NCBI GenBank assembly: GCA_025642065.1
Contig: JAODUP010000272.1
Coordinates: 306,001 to 370,000, forward strand
Reading direction: 5' to 3'
Source: Paralvinella palmiformis
Lineage: Eukaryota > Annelida > Polychaeta > Terebellida > Alvinellidae
Length of the DNA stretch: 64,000 nt
Both the position numbers and the translations under genes were made by a program. Each line of letters begins with the position of its first letter. Within the stretch, counting starts at the first letter, position 1. The notes under the pieces were generated by a model. It did no database searches, was not told the DNA's origin, and saw only the letters and a list, made by a program, of their open reading frames with translations. This document shows positions 23,705 through 35,135 of the stretch, one piece after another.

Positions 23705-24130
23705 GGAGACTATTTTATCGTTATAATTTCTTTACATACCTTCAAGAATCGGTGAAACATTTGAATGTATACGGAGTTAGTTATACATTATACACACTTC
23801 GCTTTGAACGTATAAAAATTTAATATAAAGTCATGTTATGTTACTGTGTCTGTAGAATGCCGTCGTGTTACTGGGATATGTGTAGTAGTTTTATGTCTAC
23901 CTCCGTATCACAGAGTGATGAACTATTATCACAGTCCTTCCTGTCAATCTGGGGATATATTTGACACTTGATAGTTGCTGAAGAAGTCTTCGGATGCCCA
24001 TTGGGCAGCTGATCCTATCTCCTCATAGTTAATAAAAGAATGTCATTGTGTTCTAATCAGATCAATTATAAAGACAGTTAAACAGTCATTATCATCGAAC
24101 CGTGAAAGTTATCAATAGAAAACCGTTAAT
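23705..24130. other. Unassigned stretch
   Basis: AT-rich DNA; no feature is recognised. Confidence 0.35.
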
Positions 24131-24149
24131 ATAGAAAAACAACTTGAAC

Positions 24150-24760
24150 TCTAATGTGCTAAATAACCACAGACCTATCTCAAATTTAACATTTGTCTGA
24201 ACATTTACAGAAAGAATAATTGATGTTTATCTGATCAAATATTTATAGAATAAAAGTCCCAATGGATTACGACCATCTTTATTTAGAAGTGGTCATAACA
24301 GTAGACCTGCCATATTATATCATGATGTTGGTTTGATTTTGCTGCGACATGGCTTTACATGTCGGTTATATAAAGATGACAGACAGGTATATGGCCCAAT
24401 GCACCCTAAAAATAAATTAAAGGTCCCCCTTCCGATGAGAGCTTAGAATATTACAGTCCTGATATTCAGCTACGGGCGAAATAATATATCTATTTAGGTT
24501 CATCGGTTTATTATAAATCCCTCCAAAATACCAATATTGTACATTGATGAATTATTTACTGCCTGTAATGGATCACTAAAAATATCGGGGTTATTTTTGA
24601 CAGCTATATTTATATGAATATGTCATATCTATATGCCGAGCTGCCAACTAATAACATAAAGTATGCACCGTCTGAAAATATGTTTGACACAACTTGCACC
24701 TGTTACAGTGCAGTGTTGCCAAGTCTTTGTTACTTCTCGTCTAGACTATTTTAACAGTTC
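24150..24760 (+). mobile_element. Decayed LINE RT fragment, plus strand
   Basis: Broken frames resemble the same RT region as the other LINEs: NHRPISNLTF near 24,165, then a SGH-type stretch, a YKDDRQVYG where YADDTQ is expected (about 24,370), and VFVTSRLDYFNSSLC near the end (about 24,725). It is more diverged than the copies at 15.9-18.8 and 32.4-35.1 kb and has many stops. It may belong to another subfamily. Confidence 0.65.
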
Positions 24761-24765
24761 ATTGT

Positions 24766-24997
24766 GTATGGTCTAGTGGGTAAGGCGTGGGATTTTCTTA
24801 CTCATTGTGCGGGAGGTTGGAGGTTCGAATCCCGACCGTGCCACTGCAGTTGGAGAAATTTTTCATCCAACCAGGCAACTGGCCAGGTTTTCTCCGCCGA
24901 ATATGTCATCTATTGTAAATTCTGAATTAAATTACAATCCTTATGCATCTTCCTCATTTGATGTAGCTAAGCCACGTAAAAGTACTGACATTTCAGC

Positions 24998-25048
<51 letters not shown>

Positions 25049-25050
25049 AT
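24766..25050 (+). mobile_element. tRNA-derived SINE, family 2
   Basis: The head reads GGTCTAGTGGGTAAGGCGTG, with the B box GAGGTTCGAATCCC. The body contains TTTTCATCCAACCAGGCAAC and GTTTTCTCCGCCGAATAT, and the end carries GACATTTCAGCC plus a long (ATT)n tail. It is homologous to 45,059-45,338. Confidence 0.85.
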
Positions 25051-25499
25051 AACAGCCATTTCGACCATTAATATTATTAAATAACTGCCATTTCACCCAT
25101 TATTAATATCATTAAATAACTCCCATTTAGACCATTATTGTTACATTGCCTGTTGAACAGTTAACCTGTTGACAAGTTTCTGTGGATAGTCAATTTTAAT
25201 ATTTGTGAATCTATTCTAATAAAGATTAGATGTGAAAAATTTGATTTCCATCATTTCTACTGGCTGCCATTCTAGCATTAATAACTACACCGTGCATCTG
25301 TGAAATATTAAATGCGAAAATGATGCTGGTTTACTTTCACAGTTTAGTAGGCAGTAGTTTACGTGGACTGAACAAAATTCAAAGATAATGGATTAATCTA
25401 AAACTTGATCGTAATCATCGATAATGAATGAAAATAAGCATCAATTAATTTGAACTCATCTGACAAATCATCAACCCGACGATTAAAGTGTAGCTCGAG

Positions 25500-25880
25500 T
25501 CTCTAAGACGTAACTGCCAGAGACTCTATGATATCCCTCTACTGAGAACCCTTTATATATGTATATATATCAGATTTAGTCTGTCACTGGCTAACAATGG
25601 TTCCCAGTCGTTGAGCCGATACTTGGTGGCACCTTAACGACAACCTCGACGAGTTTCTGTTGTAAATCGGTAGACAGGTTAGGATGGACATCCATCAGTC
25701 TGTGTCTTAAAGAGTAGATGTCTCGACAAATGTTAACCAGCTCCACGAAACCTTATTTTGTCTGCAGACAATTTATGGCCCGCGGTTTGGAGATGGTTTC
25801 GTGGCTTTAGTGTTCAATAACTGGAAATACGCGTTGCCTAAGCGAAGGTTCTATTCGAAAATGGTCCAAGGTAAACTTGG
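25500..25880 (+). pseudogene. Broken 5' exon copy in block 1
   Basis: The conserved context GGCTAACAATGG precedes an ATG as in the other blocks. About 150 bases of the signal-peptide region are missing, however, with the sequence jumping from CCAG to TTGAGCCGAT. Downstream the segment GCGGTTTGGAGATGGTTTCG to CAATAACTGG is preserved and ends at a good donor sequence, CAAG|GTAAAC (about 25,869). The intended frame cannot be settled because all blocks carry stops. Confidence 0.4.
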
Positions 25881-26009
25881 TTTCTTTGTTGAATTAATCA
25901 ATCACTTTTATCTTCTACTCAATATTTTTTCTTGTCCTAATCACTTCTTTCCTTTTCTGTGTGATGAGCGTCCATTTAACTTCTAACTGATAGCGCATTT
26001 GTCAGTTGG

Positions 26010-26278
26010 GTTGAAATGTCTGAATGGTGTTTCATCTTTCAATTTAATTTATTACATTTCTAGGCTATTTGGTTTTAGCCTAAAATACGTATATGTAAAT
26101 GTTGCTGTTTTGCGGCCACTTGTATGCGCAAGGTAGGCTAAATGGGCCGAGCGATATCCAAAGGTAATGAAGCGAGGTAAAAGATGAAACACCCTTCTGA
26201 CATAGCCCGGCCGAGATTTGCACCCAGGTGCTATAGATCTGTGGCCTGCCGCTCTACTAGTTAGGCCACGGAAGTGCC
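26010..26278. mobile_element. SINE family 1: plus-strand relic followed by a minus-strand copy
   Basis: 26,010-26,057 holds only the body of the SINE on the plus strand (TGGTGTTTCATCTTTCAATT). The same relic is seen at the equivalent place in blocks 2-4, so it predates the block duplication. A separate copy in the opposite direction follows at 26,058-26,278, with a head ending in TTAGGCCACGGAAG and a B-box complement (GATTTGCACCC). This copy is present only in block 1. Confidence 0.75.
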
Positions 26279-26410
26279 CTACTAAAATGCATAGAAAAAT
26301 GGCCATTAAAATAGTCGCATTATCCCCTTTGTTTATTGACTAATTGACCACGTGATCATTTAATGAGGAGACATCATTAACTGACTACATCTGTAAAGGA
26401 AGATCACAAA

Positions 26411-26655
26411 ATGATTTTTTTATTTCTCTTCATCTTGTTAACAATATATGTGGACGTTGTGGAAAATCAGTATAACGGAAGTATTAAAATTTCGTCTCAC
26501 AATTTATGTTTAAGGAAATCACCATTAGCACCATTTCTGATCAAATTATTTCAGAATTCGTCGAATGAAAGGTCGTCTACTTCGACAGAAATAAAGTTAG
26601 GCCATTACAGGGATATCGAGCTGAGGAAGTAATTTACTTTGTTCTAAATAGATTG
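26411..26655 (+). pseudogene. Exon-like ORF of the duplicated gene, block 1 copy
   Basis: Starts MIFLFLFILLTIYVDVVEN, signal-peptide-like. After about 45 codons another frame takes over and matches the block 3 copy at 49,576-49,806: IISEFVE, then a stop where block 3 has Trp, then VVYFDRNKV, LQGY and EEVIYFV. The strong acceptor-like ATTATTTCAG precedes AATTCGT in both blocks. The frame break and stop make this copy a pseudogene. I do not recognise the protein. Confidence 0.4.
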
Positions 26656-26837
26656 CTAAATAGAGGGAAATGTTGATGTTATTGTACCAATTATTGTGAT
26701 TATATTAAAGTAAAACAAATCGTTCTTCGTAAACGTTCGTCAGTAATTGATGATCTTAGTGATGGTGATAATTTTTTTGATGATGATGATGAAGATTTGT
26801 GCAATCGTCCTGAGCTACCCTCGGTAAACATTATGTC

Positions 26838-27158
26838 GAGTCGTAATAGCGCAGTTAGATAGAGCGTAGGACTCGTAGCCAAACGGTTGCGGGTTCGAGG
26901 CTCCGTGGGCTGCAATGCTGTCATGTGGCGACTGGCTCACTCATCCATAACAAAATGAGTACCTGACAGGATGCGATGGCTATGTGTTTGAGTAACGCTT
27001 TGCGCCTATAATGGCAGCATGCGTTGTATGCTCCCTTAGGAGTTGATATATATGCTGAGTAGAAACAGGTCTGAGTCAGGGATAATAATATTGTAAATAA
27101 TATCGTAAAGCGCCTTAGAGCAGATTATAGCTGAATAGGGCGATATATAAATATCACA

Positions 27159-27188
<30 letters not shown>
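26838..27188 (+). mobile_element. tRNA-derived SINE, family 3
   Basis: The head reads GTCGTAATAGCGCAGTTAGA with the B box GCGGGTTCGAGGCTC. The body includes CATGTGGCGACTGGCTCACT and CCTGACAGGATGCGATGGCT. The 3' part, AAGCGCCTTAGAGC...GGCGATATATAAATA, ends in (ATT)n and looks LINE-derived. It is homologous to 57,236-57,528 on the other strand. Confidence 0.85.
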
Positions 27189-27190
<2 letters not shown>

Positions 27191-28102
27191 GTTAGAAATA
27201 TGTAATATTTATAATAAAGACACTAAAAACTTCCATCTTCTCTCCATCACATGCATAATACAAAACAGATATTGTTCCTAACTAACGTGACTTACTTATT
27301 TAAGTTACCCAGATAAAGGCACTCCTTCCTATTGGGTTAATAGTTCGAGCATTGATCCTATAAATCTTCATGATCATGACTCAATGCGAGACACCTAGTT
27401 TTATGAGTTATTTCCCTTGGGATCATCCATCGGTATTAAATGACTAATTCCGCAGTAAAACAAAATATTCGCTGACTCAGTGACTCACTCGCTGGTTCCA
27501 TCGTACAGTCACTCACGGGGGAAATGTTGTCTCTAGTGACCTGTGGCGCCACCATACGGTGATGTTGTTTGGTTCTGACACTTAGGTCTATTTGGGACGA
27601 GTTGGTCGATAGACACAATTCGAATAGAAATCTGAGACGAGTAGAAATGAATCGAGATACAATTCAGTCTCTCAATTGTCGTCGATTCAGTGTTTATCAG
27701 CCAATCTCGGCATTCACGTTTCATACCTGAAATGTACCACAATTATATTACATTGGGATATTCATTCTAATAGAATAAGATTTGCAGGTCCCCAGACGAA
27801 CGAAATGTCAACATTTGTCTCTATTATCTGATGACCTATCAATGATATTCGGCGACAAACATCATTATCACCACTTTGACATCATCCCCATCTAACATAA
27901 TCACAATATATATGTCTATAGAGTTTTTAATAATGATCGTTGGTTTTGATGTCATTTTTTGTCCATCTAGAAATGTAACTAGTACATTCATTGATGTACT
28001 AATGACATTTATCCCGTAGACAGTAACATATCTGATACACCGAGAGTCTGTCGGTATGTGTCTTACTTAAATTATATATCTCCTTGGTCTTGTGTTACGC
28101 AG

Positions 28103-28208
28103 AAAGACTTTGGTGAAAGAGTTAATAAGTAACCCGAACACAGGATTGATTTATTATCAACAATTACAAGTATCTATAGAAAATAAAGTTGTAGTAACAG
28201 ACAGTTAA
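28103..28208 (+). CDS. Terminal-exon-like ORF, block 1 copy
   Basis: Preceded by an acceptor-like sequence (CTTGTGTTACGCAG|A). The frame then reads KTLVKELISNPNTG, LIYYQQLQV and IENKVVVTDS before a TAA. The same frame is open in block 2 (39,254-39,359) and block 4 (61,214-61,332). Block 4 differs by a 6-base deletion that keeps the frame. I do not recognise the family; calling it coding rests on this frame conservation and the acceptor. Confidence 0.4.
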
Positions 28209-28274
28209 ATCTAAGTAAGGTAATGTTTAAATATCGGTCAGAATCTAAAGCTTCAATTCGAAGATGTTTTACCA

Positions 28275-28278
<4 letters not shown>

Positions 28279-28340
<62 letters not shown>

Positions 28341-28465
28341 ACTCTCAAACATACGTACACACTCATTAATATCGATACAGACTCACTAACATATGTACAC
28401 ACTCACAAATATACATACACACGCACGCACACACACACACACCCACACACACACATATATATATA
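28279..28465. repeat. (TA)n and CA-rich tract
   Basis: TA 28,279-28,336, then ACACTC/ACATAC words, a CA run and a short TA run. The same position holds a TA tract in block 2 (39,430) and block 4 (61,416). Confidence 0.9.
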
Positions 28466-28623
28466 TTTTTATATAGTTTATATAGTTAATTATCATCCTC
28501 ACCATGACTGAGCCGTTTTAACTATAAGACAAGATGGAATTGTAGGCCAGTTCACTTGACTCAGAGTAGATCTGATATCATTTTGATCGATAAATTATAA
28601 ATGATGGTTCTTTGTCTGAGATA

Positions 28624-28655
<32 letters not shown>

Positions 28656-28720
28656 AGAACTACATAATATCACACACCTATTACTACATGTATATATATG
28701 GTGTACGTATTGTTATGAGC

Positions 28721-29043
28721 ATATATTATAACATGTTTGGTTACATCTCTGTATATATTATAAAAGTTTAGGTTACGTCTCATTTTATATTATGGCATGT
28801 TTGGTTACTTCTCAGTAAATATTATGACATGTTAGGTTACATCTCAGTTTATATTATGACATGTTAGGTTACATCTCTGTATATATTATAACATGTTTGG
28901 TTACATCTCTGTATATATTATAAAAGTTTAGATTACGTTTCATTTTATATTATGGCATGTTTGATTACTTCTCAGTAAATATTATGACATGTTAGGTTAC
29001 ATCTCAGTTTATATTATGACATGTTAGGTTACATCTTAGGTTA
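28721..29043. repeat. 32-bp satellite in 160-bp higher-order form
   Basis: The monomer of about 32 bases contains ACATGTTAGGTTACATCTCA followed by GTATATATTATG. Here five variant monomers form a 160-base unit repeated twice; ACATGTTTGGTTACATCTCT recurs at 28,731 and 28,891. Block 2 has the same monomer in simple tandem form. Confidence 0.85.
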
Positions 29044-29910
29044 CGGTGCAGTTTGCAAAACACACACACACGCATACACACGCATACACACGCTTGAAGT
29101 ATATACACATTGAAGCTCGTCTACAAAGTAGAACAAAACTCAGTGATATGTCTTAACTATTAGTCAGTATCAAAATGTTTATTATTGTCAATATAATAGA
29201 ATACCATTATTGATGCTGGTCCAGAAGAATTCCTGCTGTCCAATTGTATCTATTGTGAATCCGAATCACTAGTCTGTTAGATCCAATCTGGTATAATCTT
29301 GATGAAAATACGAAAATCTGGCCTCGGCTGACAGTAGTAGTAAGGTTAACCTTGTTTAATCAAATGAAATTCATCTCAGATCATCTTATCATATCTGTCA
29401 GATTACCATCATGTTGGTTGTCTTTATGATCATCTTCCAATAAATTATGGCAAACATTTAAAACATTTTCAGCAGTTAACGTATAACTTTTTACAGCTTT
29501 ATAGTCAATGTTTAGATATGTGTTAGGTGTTAAGTGTTAGAGCATCCCAATACGAAGTAGCAAAGGTTGTTGTTAATATTTAAAACATTTATTATAAGAT
29601 CATCATATACCGTTGACTTAAAATTAATAAATGTTTTAGTAAAGATATATCTCCATTATTATAAGATCCAGTATTCTAACTCTATTATCAGATTAACATA
29701 TGTACAAAATCCGTGTTATCAATGGGAAAACAATTTATATATACAAAATTGATAATAAAATATTAATATATAGTCTATAGTCACACTCATGCGCCACACG
29801 GGGGCCAACTGGGATATCTAGGTAAACACAGACAGTTCGCTTCCAAAACAGTTCCAATTTCCTTATTTATTATAAGTTGCTGCTAGGTACAAACTTCTAA
29901 ATCATAATTT

Positions 29911-29981
29911 ACTATCATATATGATGACTCTACTATCATATATGATGACTCTACTATCATATATGATGACTCTACTATCAT
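29911..29981. repeat. 21-bp tandem repeat, 3-4 copies
   Basis: Perfect units of ACTATCATATATGATGACTCT start at 29,911, 29,932, 29,953 and 29,974 (the last partial). Each contains the palindrome ATCATATATGAT. Confidence 0.9.
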
Positions 29982-29984
29982 GAA

Positions 29985-31250
29985 AGTCTTTTATGTTGGT
30001 CATCTTATACTTTTTGATGTTATGTCTTAGTCACTTCATTGTATGTAACTAATATAATAAATTCATCAGAATATACTCAGATATACTTGTAATAGTTAAG
30101 GTAATTCAAATTTCAGTTTATTTTTGACAACTTAGATGATAATGATGATGATGATGATGATGATAATGATAATGATAATGATAATAATGATGATTATTAT
30201 TATGATGATAAAAAACCTTATCTATTTCATATACTGTTTAAAAAAGTCTTCTTAATTTAAGAAACAATCGAATGAAGACGTTAGATAAACATGAATATAA
30301 ACAAAAGAGTTCACTCTTATTCCGGATCCTTGGACATATTCTAATAAGGTGATCCGTATAAATCTTATTACTTCTTAACTTTAGTTGTAAATATTATGCT
30401 ACAAATTCAAATAATAGTTTATCCAAAGAATTGGAAATATAGAAATATGACGTAGAATGACTAGTTAATCAGTAAATCATTTGCATAGCAAGAGCCTCGC
30501 CTCTATACAGTGGAGAATAATAATTTAAAAAAAAGAATTTAAAATTATTTCAAAACAATACTTTAAATAATGGAAAATAATCAGAAATCTATAGAACAGT
30601 CGAAAACATTATAATTTGTATTTTAATATTCGGCTTATGGCGATGGATTTCCATCCAAATCTATAACTTAATTAATCCAATTCCCTTTTACTATTTTGAC
30701 TTTAAGAGAATGGAATATATGAATGAGTTAATGATCCGGAATAAGTTATAACTTGTGAAGTAGAAATTAAATTTGTATACCCAGCTTGAAAAAGACAACA
30801 TGGGCCTCGATGAATGATATGCCATCCACCGAATCCTTTTTATCAAGGTGTCCAGTTGTTAAACCATACAACATTATGAGGTCAACATCGGTGTATATTA
30901 AACATGGAATACAACTCATTGGTGCCCTTTATTACACTTTGACGGGTATGTTTAGATACATGTGTCAGAACAAATACACTGCCACACATACAAAGTTCAT
31001 CACGGCACATTTCCCTATAGATATTTTTCTATGAATAAATGAGTAAGATTCACAGTGGGAGCTGCTTTGATCCATCTACTCGTGATGTTAGATATACACA
31101 GACAATAGAGTAACAGTTATAGTGGGAGGTCTGGATATTAATAAGTAATGATAGCAAGTAGTCTTTGATCATTAGATGTCACCAGGAAAGATCACTGGAA
31201 ATGACAGTAGATTAGACTGATAGGGTGAGGAGTGTTTTACACGCGTCCTT
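29985..31250. other. Block 1 sequence without a recognised gene
   Basis: Contains a GAT/AAT tract at 30,136-30,205. The 82-codon ORF at 30,786-31,034 is not recognised. The segment from 31,030 matches block 2 at 43,680-43,890 (GATGTTAGAT-TACACA-ACAATAGA). Confidence 0.4.
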
Positions 31251-31297
<47 letters not shown>

Positions 31298-31320
31298 CGT
31301 GTGTGTGTGTGTGCGTGTGT
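31251..31320. repeat. (TA)n-(GT)n microsatellite
   Basis: TA to about 31,282, then GT with GC interruptions. The corresponding TA tract of block 2 is at 43,893-43,975. Confidence 0.9.
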
Positions 31321-31560
31321 TTTATGTTACATATAATAAAGGCGTGGGCTCAGGTTTTGTGATGTTTATAATTCTTACAGAATTATGACCAAACGACTAC
31401 TACCTAAATAGAAAACAAATTATATATATTAGTACATATATAACGCAGCTATTACTAGAAATAAAGCATATATATCAGTACATATAATATCTATTATGAT
31501 AATAATTCTAATACCTTCGACAATAACAGAAATAATAGTATTTTCACTCAGCCCAAAATA

Positions 31561-31600
31561 GCACGACTAGTTTCGGTTATAAGAAACCTTTATCAAGTGC
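31561..31600 (-). ncRNA. Degenerate hammerhead-ribozyme-like motif
   Basis: Minus strand in order: GCAC, UUGAUAAA, GGUU-UCUUAU-AACC hairpin, GAAAC, UA, GUC, GUGC. GCAC/GUGC would be stem I, GGUU/AACC stem II, and AC/GU a two-pair stem III before the GUC cleavage triplet. This is the short type I layout described for Penelope-like elements. The first core strand is altered: UUGAUAAA is seen where CUGAUGA is expected. The motif is probably a non-cleaving relic or chance. Confidence 0.3.
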
Positions 31601-32396
31601 ATGTGTCTAAAGTATTTACTTTGCCAGCAATATTTATACCAGAATTCCCTAGCTAGTTTTAAATTTCAAACCAGAAGGATAAGATCGAGGATAAGAGCGT
31701 AATACTATAAAATAAAAAAAAGTAAATCAATCAATCAACCGATCAATCAATCAATGAATTAATCATTGTGACAGAGATGTAACTATTTTGAAAATATTTA
31801 GAGATCACGTTTCATTTTATTGTTTGAGATATGTATATGCCATACCACATAAATAACTGAAACCTAAAGAAGATGGTACGTCTAAAATCTTATGACAAGA
31901 TATTCATTTATTTATTGCAAATATAATTAAAATTGATTAATAACCATATTGTTTGGGCGGCGTATACCAGGTTTATGAATTTCAATGTGTATTGAATATT
32001 ACTCTCCATCTAAAGTGGCTAATTATTATCATAGTTCATCCTTAAGGACCAATTATGTATATCACAATATAAGCTGTTAAGTGGTTCCATCTGTATGTGA
32101 CCCATGTCTCATCAATAACAAAAGTAAATCCTTCCATTATCATCTGGTTGTACAGTTTACCATAAGTTAAATTACCCCTAATATTCCATACAAAGAATTA
32201 CCATCTAAAGATTTTATCTTGGCATAAAAGTTCCCGAATCTGTACGGAACTTAAGGCCTAGTTAACTCCTAAATGAACCTAAGAGATCACTTGATGAGTT
32301 TGTAGAATGATGTATCAAAGGTATTTAAAGTATCATCAATCACTATTATTACTCTTATTCCTGAATCGTTACATTCTAATCCAATCCTTGCTACTC

Positions 32397-34345
32397 TGAT
32401 CAGATTGACCTCCTAAATGGTGTGTCTGTGTCTTCCATGCTGTCTGATCATTTTCTTATTAACATTAATGTATCTTTACAGAAGCAATTTCAAAATTATT
32501 TCATATAGAAAATATAAGTCGATTGACAATGAGACTTTTCTTGCTGATCTGCGAGTCTCTTCTCTGGCATTGGATCCACCGGATGATGCGGATCATCTGG
32601 TGGATCTCTATGTTAGTACATTGAGAGATATTGTAGATGAGCATGCACCTTTAAGGACAAAGGAAATGCCAAGCAGACCAATGCTTCCACGGAACAATAG
32701 GAACATACAAGCTGCAAAGAGACACAGACGGTATTGTGAGCGGCTGTGGATTAGGACCAGTTTGTGTTTTCGTTATGAAATGTTCAATGTCAGTAAAATT
32801 GTACTTAGAAATACGCTTACCTCTACTGAATATGAATATTATAATAAAAAGATCAAAGCATCCAACGAAAATCAAGGACTGTTTACAGTGTTGTGAATAG
32901 AGTATTACATAAAGTCAAACTGTCCTTCAAAATATGATCAACTCAGGTAAAGATATAGCCCATTGTTTTAATAACTTCTTCTGTCAAAAAATATTAAATA
33001 TACATAGTGCGTTTCATTCCAGCACCTTATCACAGGGTAAGCCATTGGTAGAAGAGTCCTGCATGTCCACGATGGATACATTTGAGCCTTTTACAGGGAT
33101 TAATGCTTTCAGTGGAATTGACACTATGCCTACATGGCTTGTGAAAGATTGTCTGGATGTTCTGATCAGCCCAATTGCAGATATATTTAATAAATCATTA
33201 TCTCTGGTTGTTTTAGCAAGATCCACGAAAGCTGCCTTTGTAAAACCATTAATAAAACCACACTATGGACTCTAATATTCTAAACAATTACAGACCTGTT
33301 TCAAATCTTACATTTTTTATAACGTTATAGAAAAGGCAGTTGCTTTCCATCTAAACAAATATTTAAACAATAATAACCGTAATCGTTCACTACAGTCTGC
33401 CTATAAAAATGATATTATGGTGTCAATTTATCAAGGCAAGCCAGTAATAGTTGTTCTTCTGGATATTCGGCTATGGATGACTCAAAATCTAAATGATAAT
33501 AAAACAAATATTTTATATTTGGCATCACCACATTGTGTTAAATCCCTAAAGACACCAGCATTACAGATGGGTGCATCTTCGATTACCCCTAATGGGTCAG
33601 TAAAAATCTAGGGGTTATTTTTGACCAATGTATTAACATGTATGAACATGTCACATCAGTATGCCGAGCTGCCTACTACCATCTTAAGAACATCAACTGT
33701 TTAAAAGCATTCTTGACACAAGAATCACTTGTAACTGTAGTCCATGCCTTTGTTACATCTCGTATAGACTATTGTAACTCCCTGTTATGTGGCATATCTG
33801 ATTATAACATTAATCGCCTTCAGCGAATTCAGAATAGTGCAGCTCGCATTGTAACAAATACTAGAAAATATGATCATATCACCCCAATTCTTAAAAAACT
33901 ACACTGGCTACCTGTTAGACAGCGTATCCATGTTAAGATTCTGTTAATAACTCATAAATCTATTAATAATATGGTGCCAGAATACCTGTGTGAACTGGTT
34001 TCCATTAGAAAGTCATCCCGAAAACTCAGGTCATCCAGTCAGATACTATTGCAGGTGCCAGTGTCTCGGCTCAAGTCATATGGTGATTGTGCGTTTAGTG
34101 TTGCAGCCCCCACTTTGTGGAATAAGTTGCCGGCAAATATTAGAAATGCGTCGTCTCTTGGAAATTTTAAGTCTCTTCTAAAAACACACCTATTTAAGGT
34201 CGCTTTCACAGATAAATAATTATTATCTTTTAAATCATTACAGGGTTTTTACAGACATTATTTGGGGTATTATTATATTACATATTATTTGAACAGCGCC
34301 TTTGAATGGCTCCTGCTAGTAAGGGCGCTTTATTAAATATACATT
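32397..34345 (+). mobile_element. LINE copy B with deleted RT core
   Basis: Starts in the endonuclease C-terminus (GVSVSSMLSDHF, about 32,418). It continues through the linker (LVKDCLDVLISP, about 33,137) and PVIVVLLD, then jumps at 33,464/33,465 straight to IRLWMTQNL. The catalytic RT part from AAFDTVDH to YADD is missing. The C-terminal domain is intact and open at 33,638-34,219 (VTSRIDYCNSLL, RIQNSAARIV, LHWLPV, PTLWNKLP), and the 3' UTR ends at AAGGGCGCTTTATTAAATAT (34,321-34,340). It is of the same family as the 15.9 kb copy. Confidence 0.9.
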
Positions 34346-34350
34346 ATAAT

Positions 34351-35135
34351 TACCTGTCTGCTGCATTTGATACAGTTGACCATAATGCACTTTTCTCTAG
34401 GTTAAAGGACATGCTTGGTCCGTCAGGTAAATTAATTGAATGGTTCCGATCCTATCTAGAACAACACTCCCAGCGAGTGTCTGTTCATGATATTTTGTCT
34501 GACATTCAGTTTTTGTTAACTAGTGTAATATGGGGTTAAATATCACTTGTATGCTGATGACACACAGCTGTATATATCACTGGATCCGGACAGTGAGTTA
34601 AATTTCTTCTTTTCCTTGAATAATTTAGAACATTGTATTGCTGATATTCGACTATGGATGACTCAAAATCTTCTAAGACTAAATGCTAATAAAACAAATA
34701 TTTTATATTTGACATCACCACATTGTGTTAAATCCCTAAAGACACTAGCATTGAAGATGGGTGCATCTTCGAGTACCCCTAATGGATCAGTAAAAAATCT
34801 AGGGGTTATTTTTTGACCAATGTATTAACATGCAAGAACACGTCACATCAGTATGCCGAGGTGCCTACTACCATCTTAAGAACATCCACTAAGTGTAGTC
34901 CATGTCTTTGTTACATCTCGTATAGACTATTGTAACTCCATGTTATTCGGCATATCTGATTATAATATTAATTGCCTTCAGCGAATTCAGAATATTACAA
35001 CTCGCATAGTTGACAAATAGTTGAAAATATGATCATATAACCTCAAACCTGTTAGATGGCCTATCCATTTCAAGATTTTATTAATACCTTATAAATATGT
35101 TAATGACGTGGCGCCAGAATACCTGTGTGAACCCG
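34351..35135 (+). mobile_element. LINE copy C, truncated at both ends
   Basis: Begins at the AAFDTVDH motif directly behind copy B's 3' end and continues through KLIEWFRSYLEQ. It loses about 25 codons including VPQGS, with a frameshift at about 34,520. It then has YADDTQLYISLDP (34,547) and IRLWMTQNL, and fades out after a piece near 35,130 (APEYLCE). Identity to copy B in the shared part is about 92% by eye. Confidence 0.85.

Noticed and set aside
27436..27742. Minus-strand ORFs conserved between blocks (27.4, 38.7, 60.6 kb)
   Set aside because: The segment is conserved in three blocks, but frames are broken on both strands and no splice context settles a coding reading.
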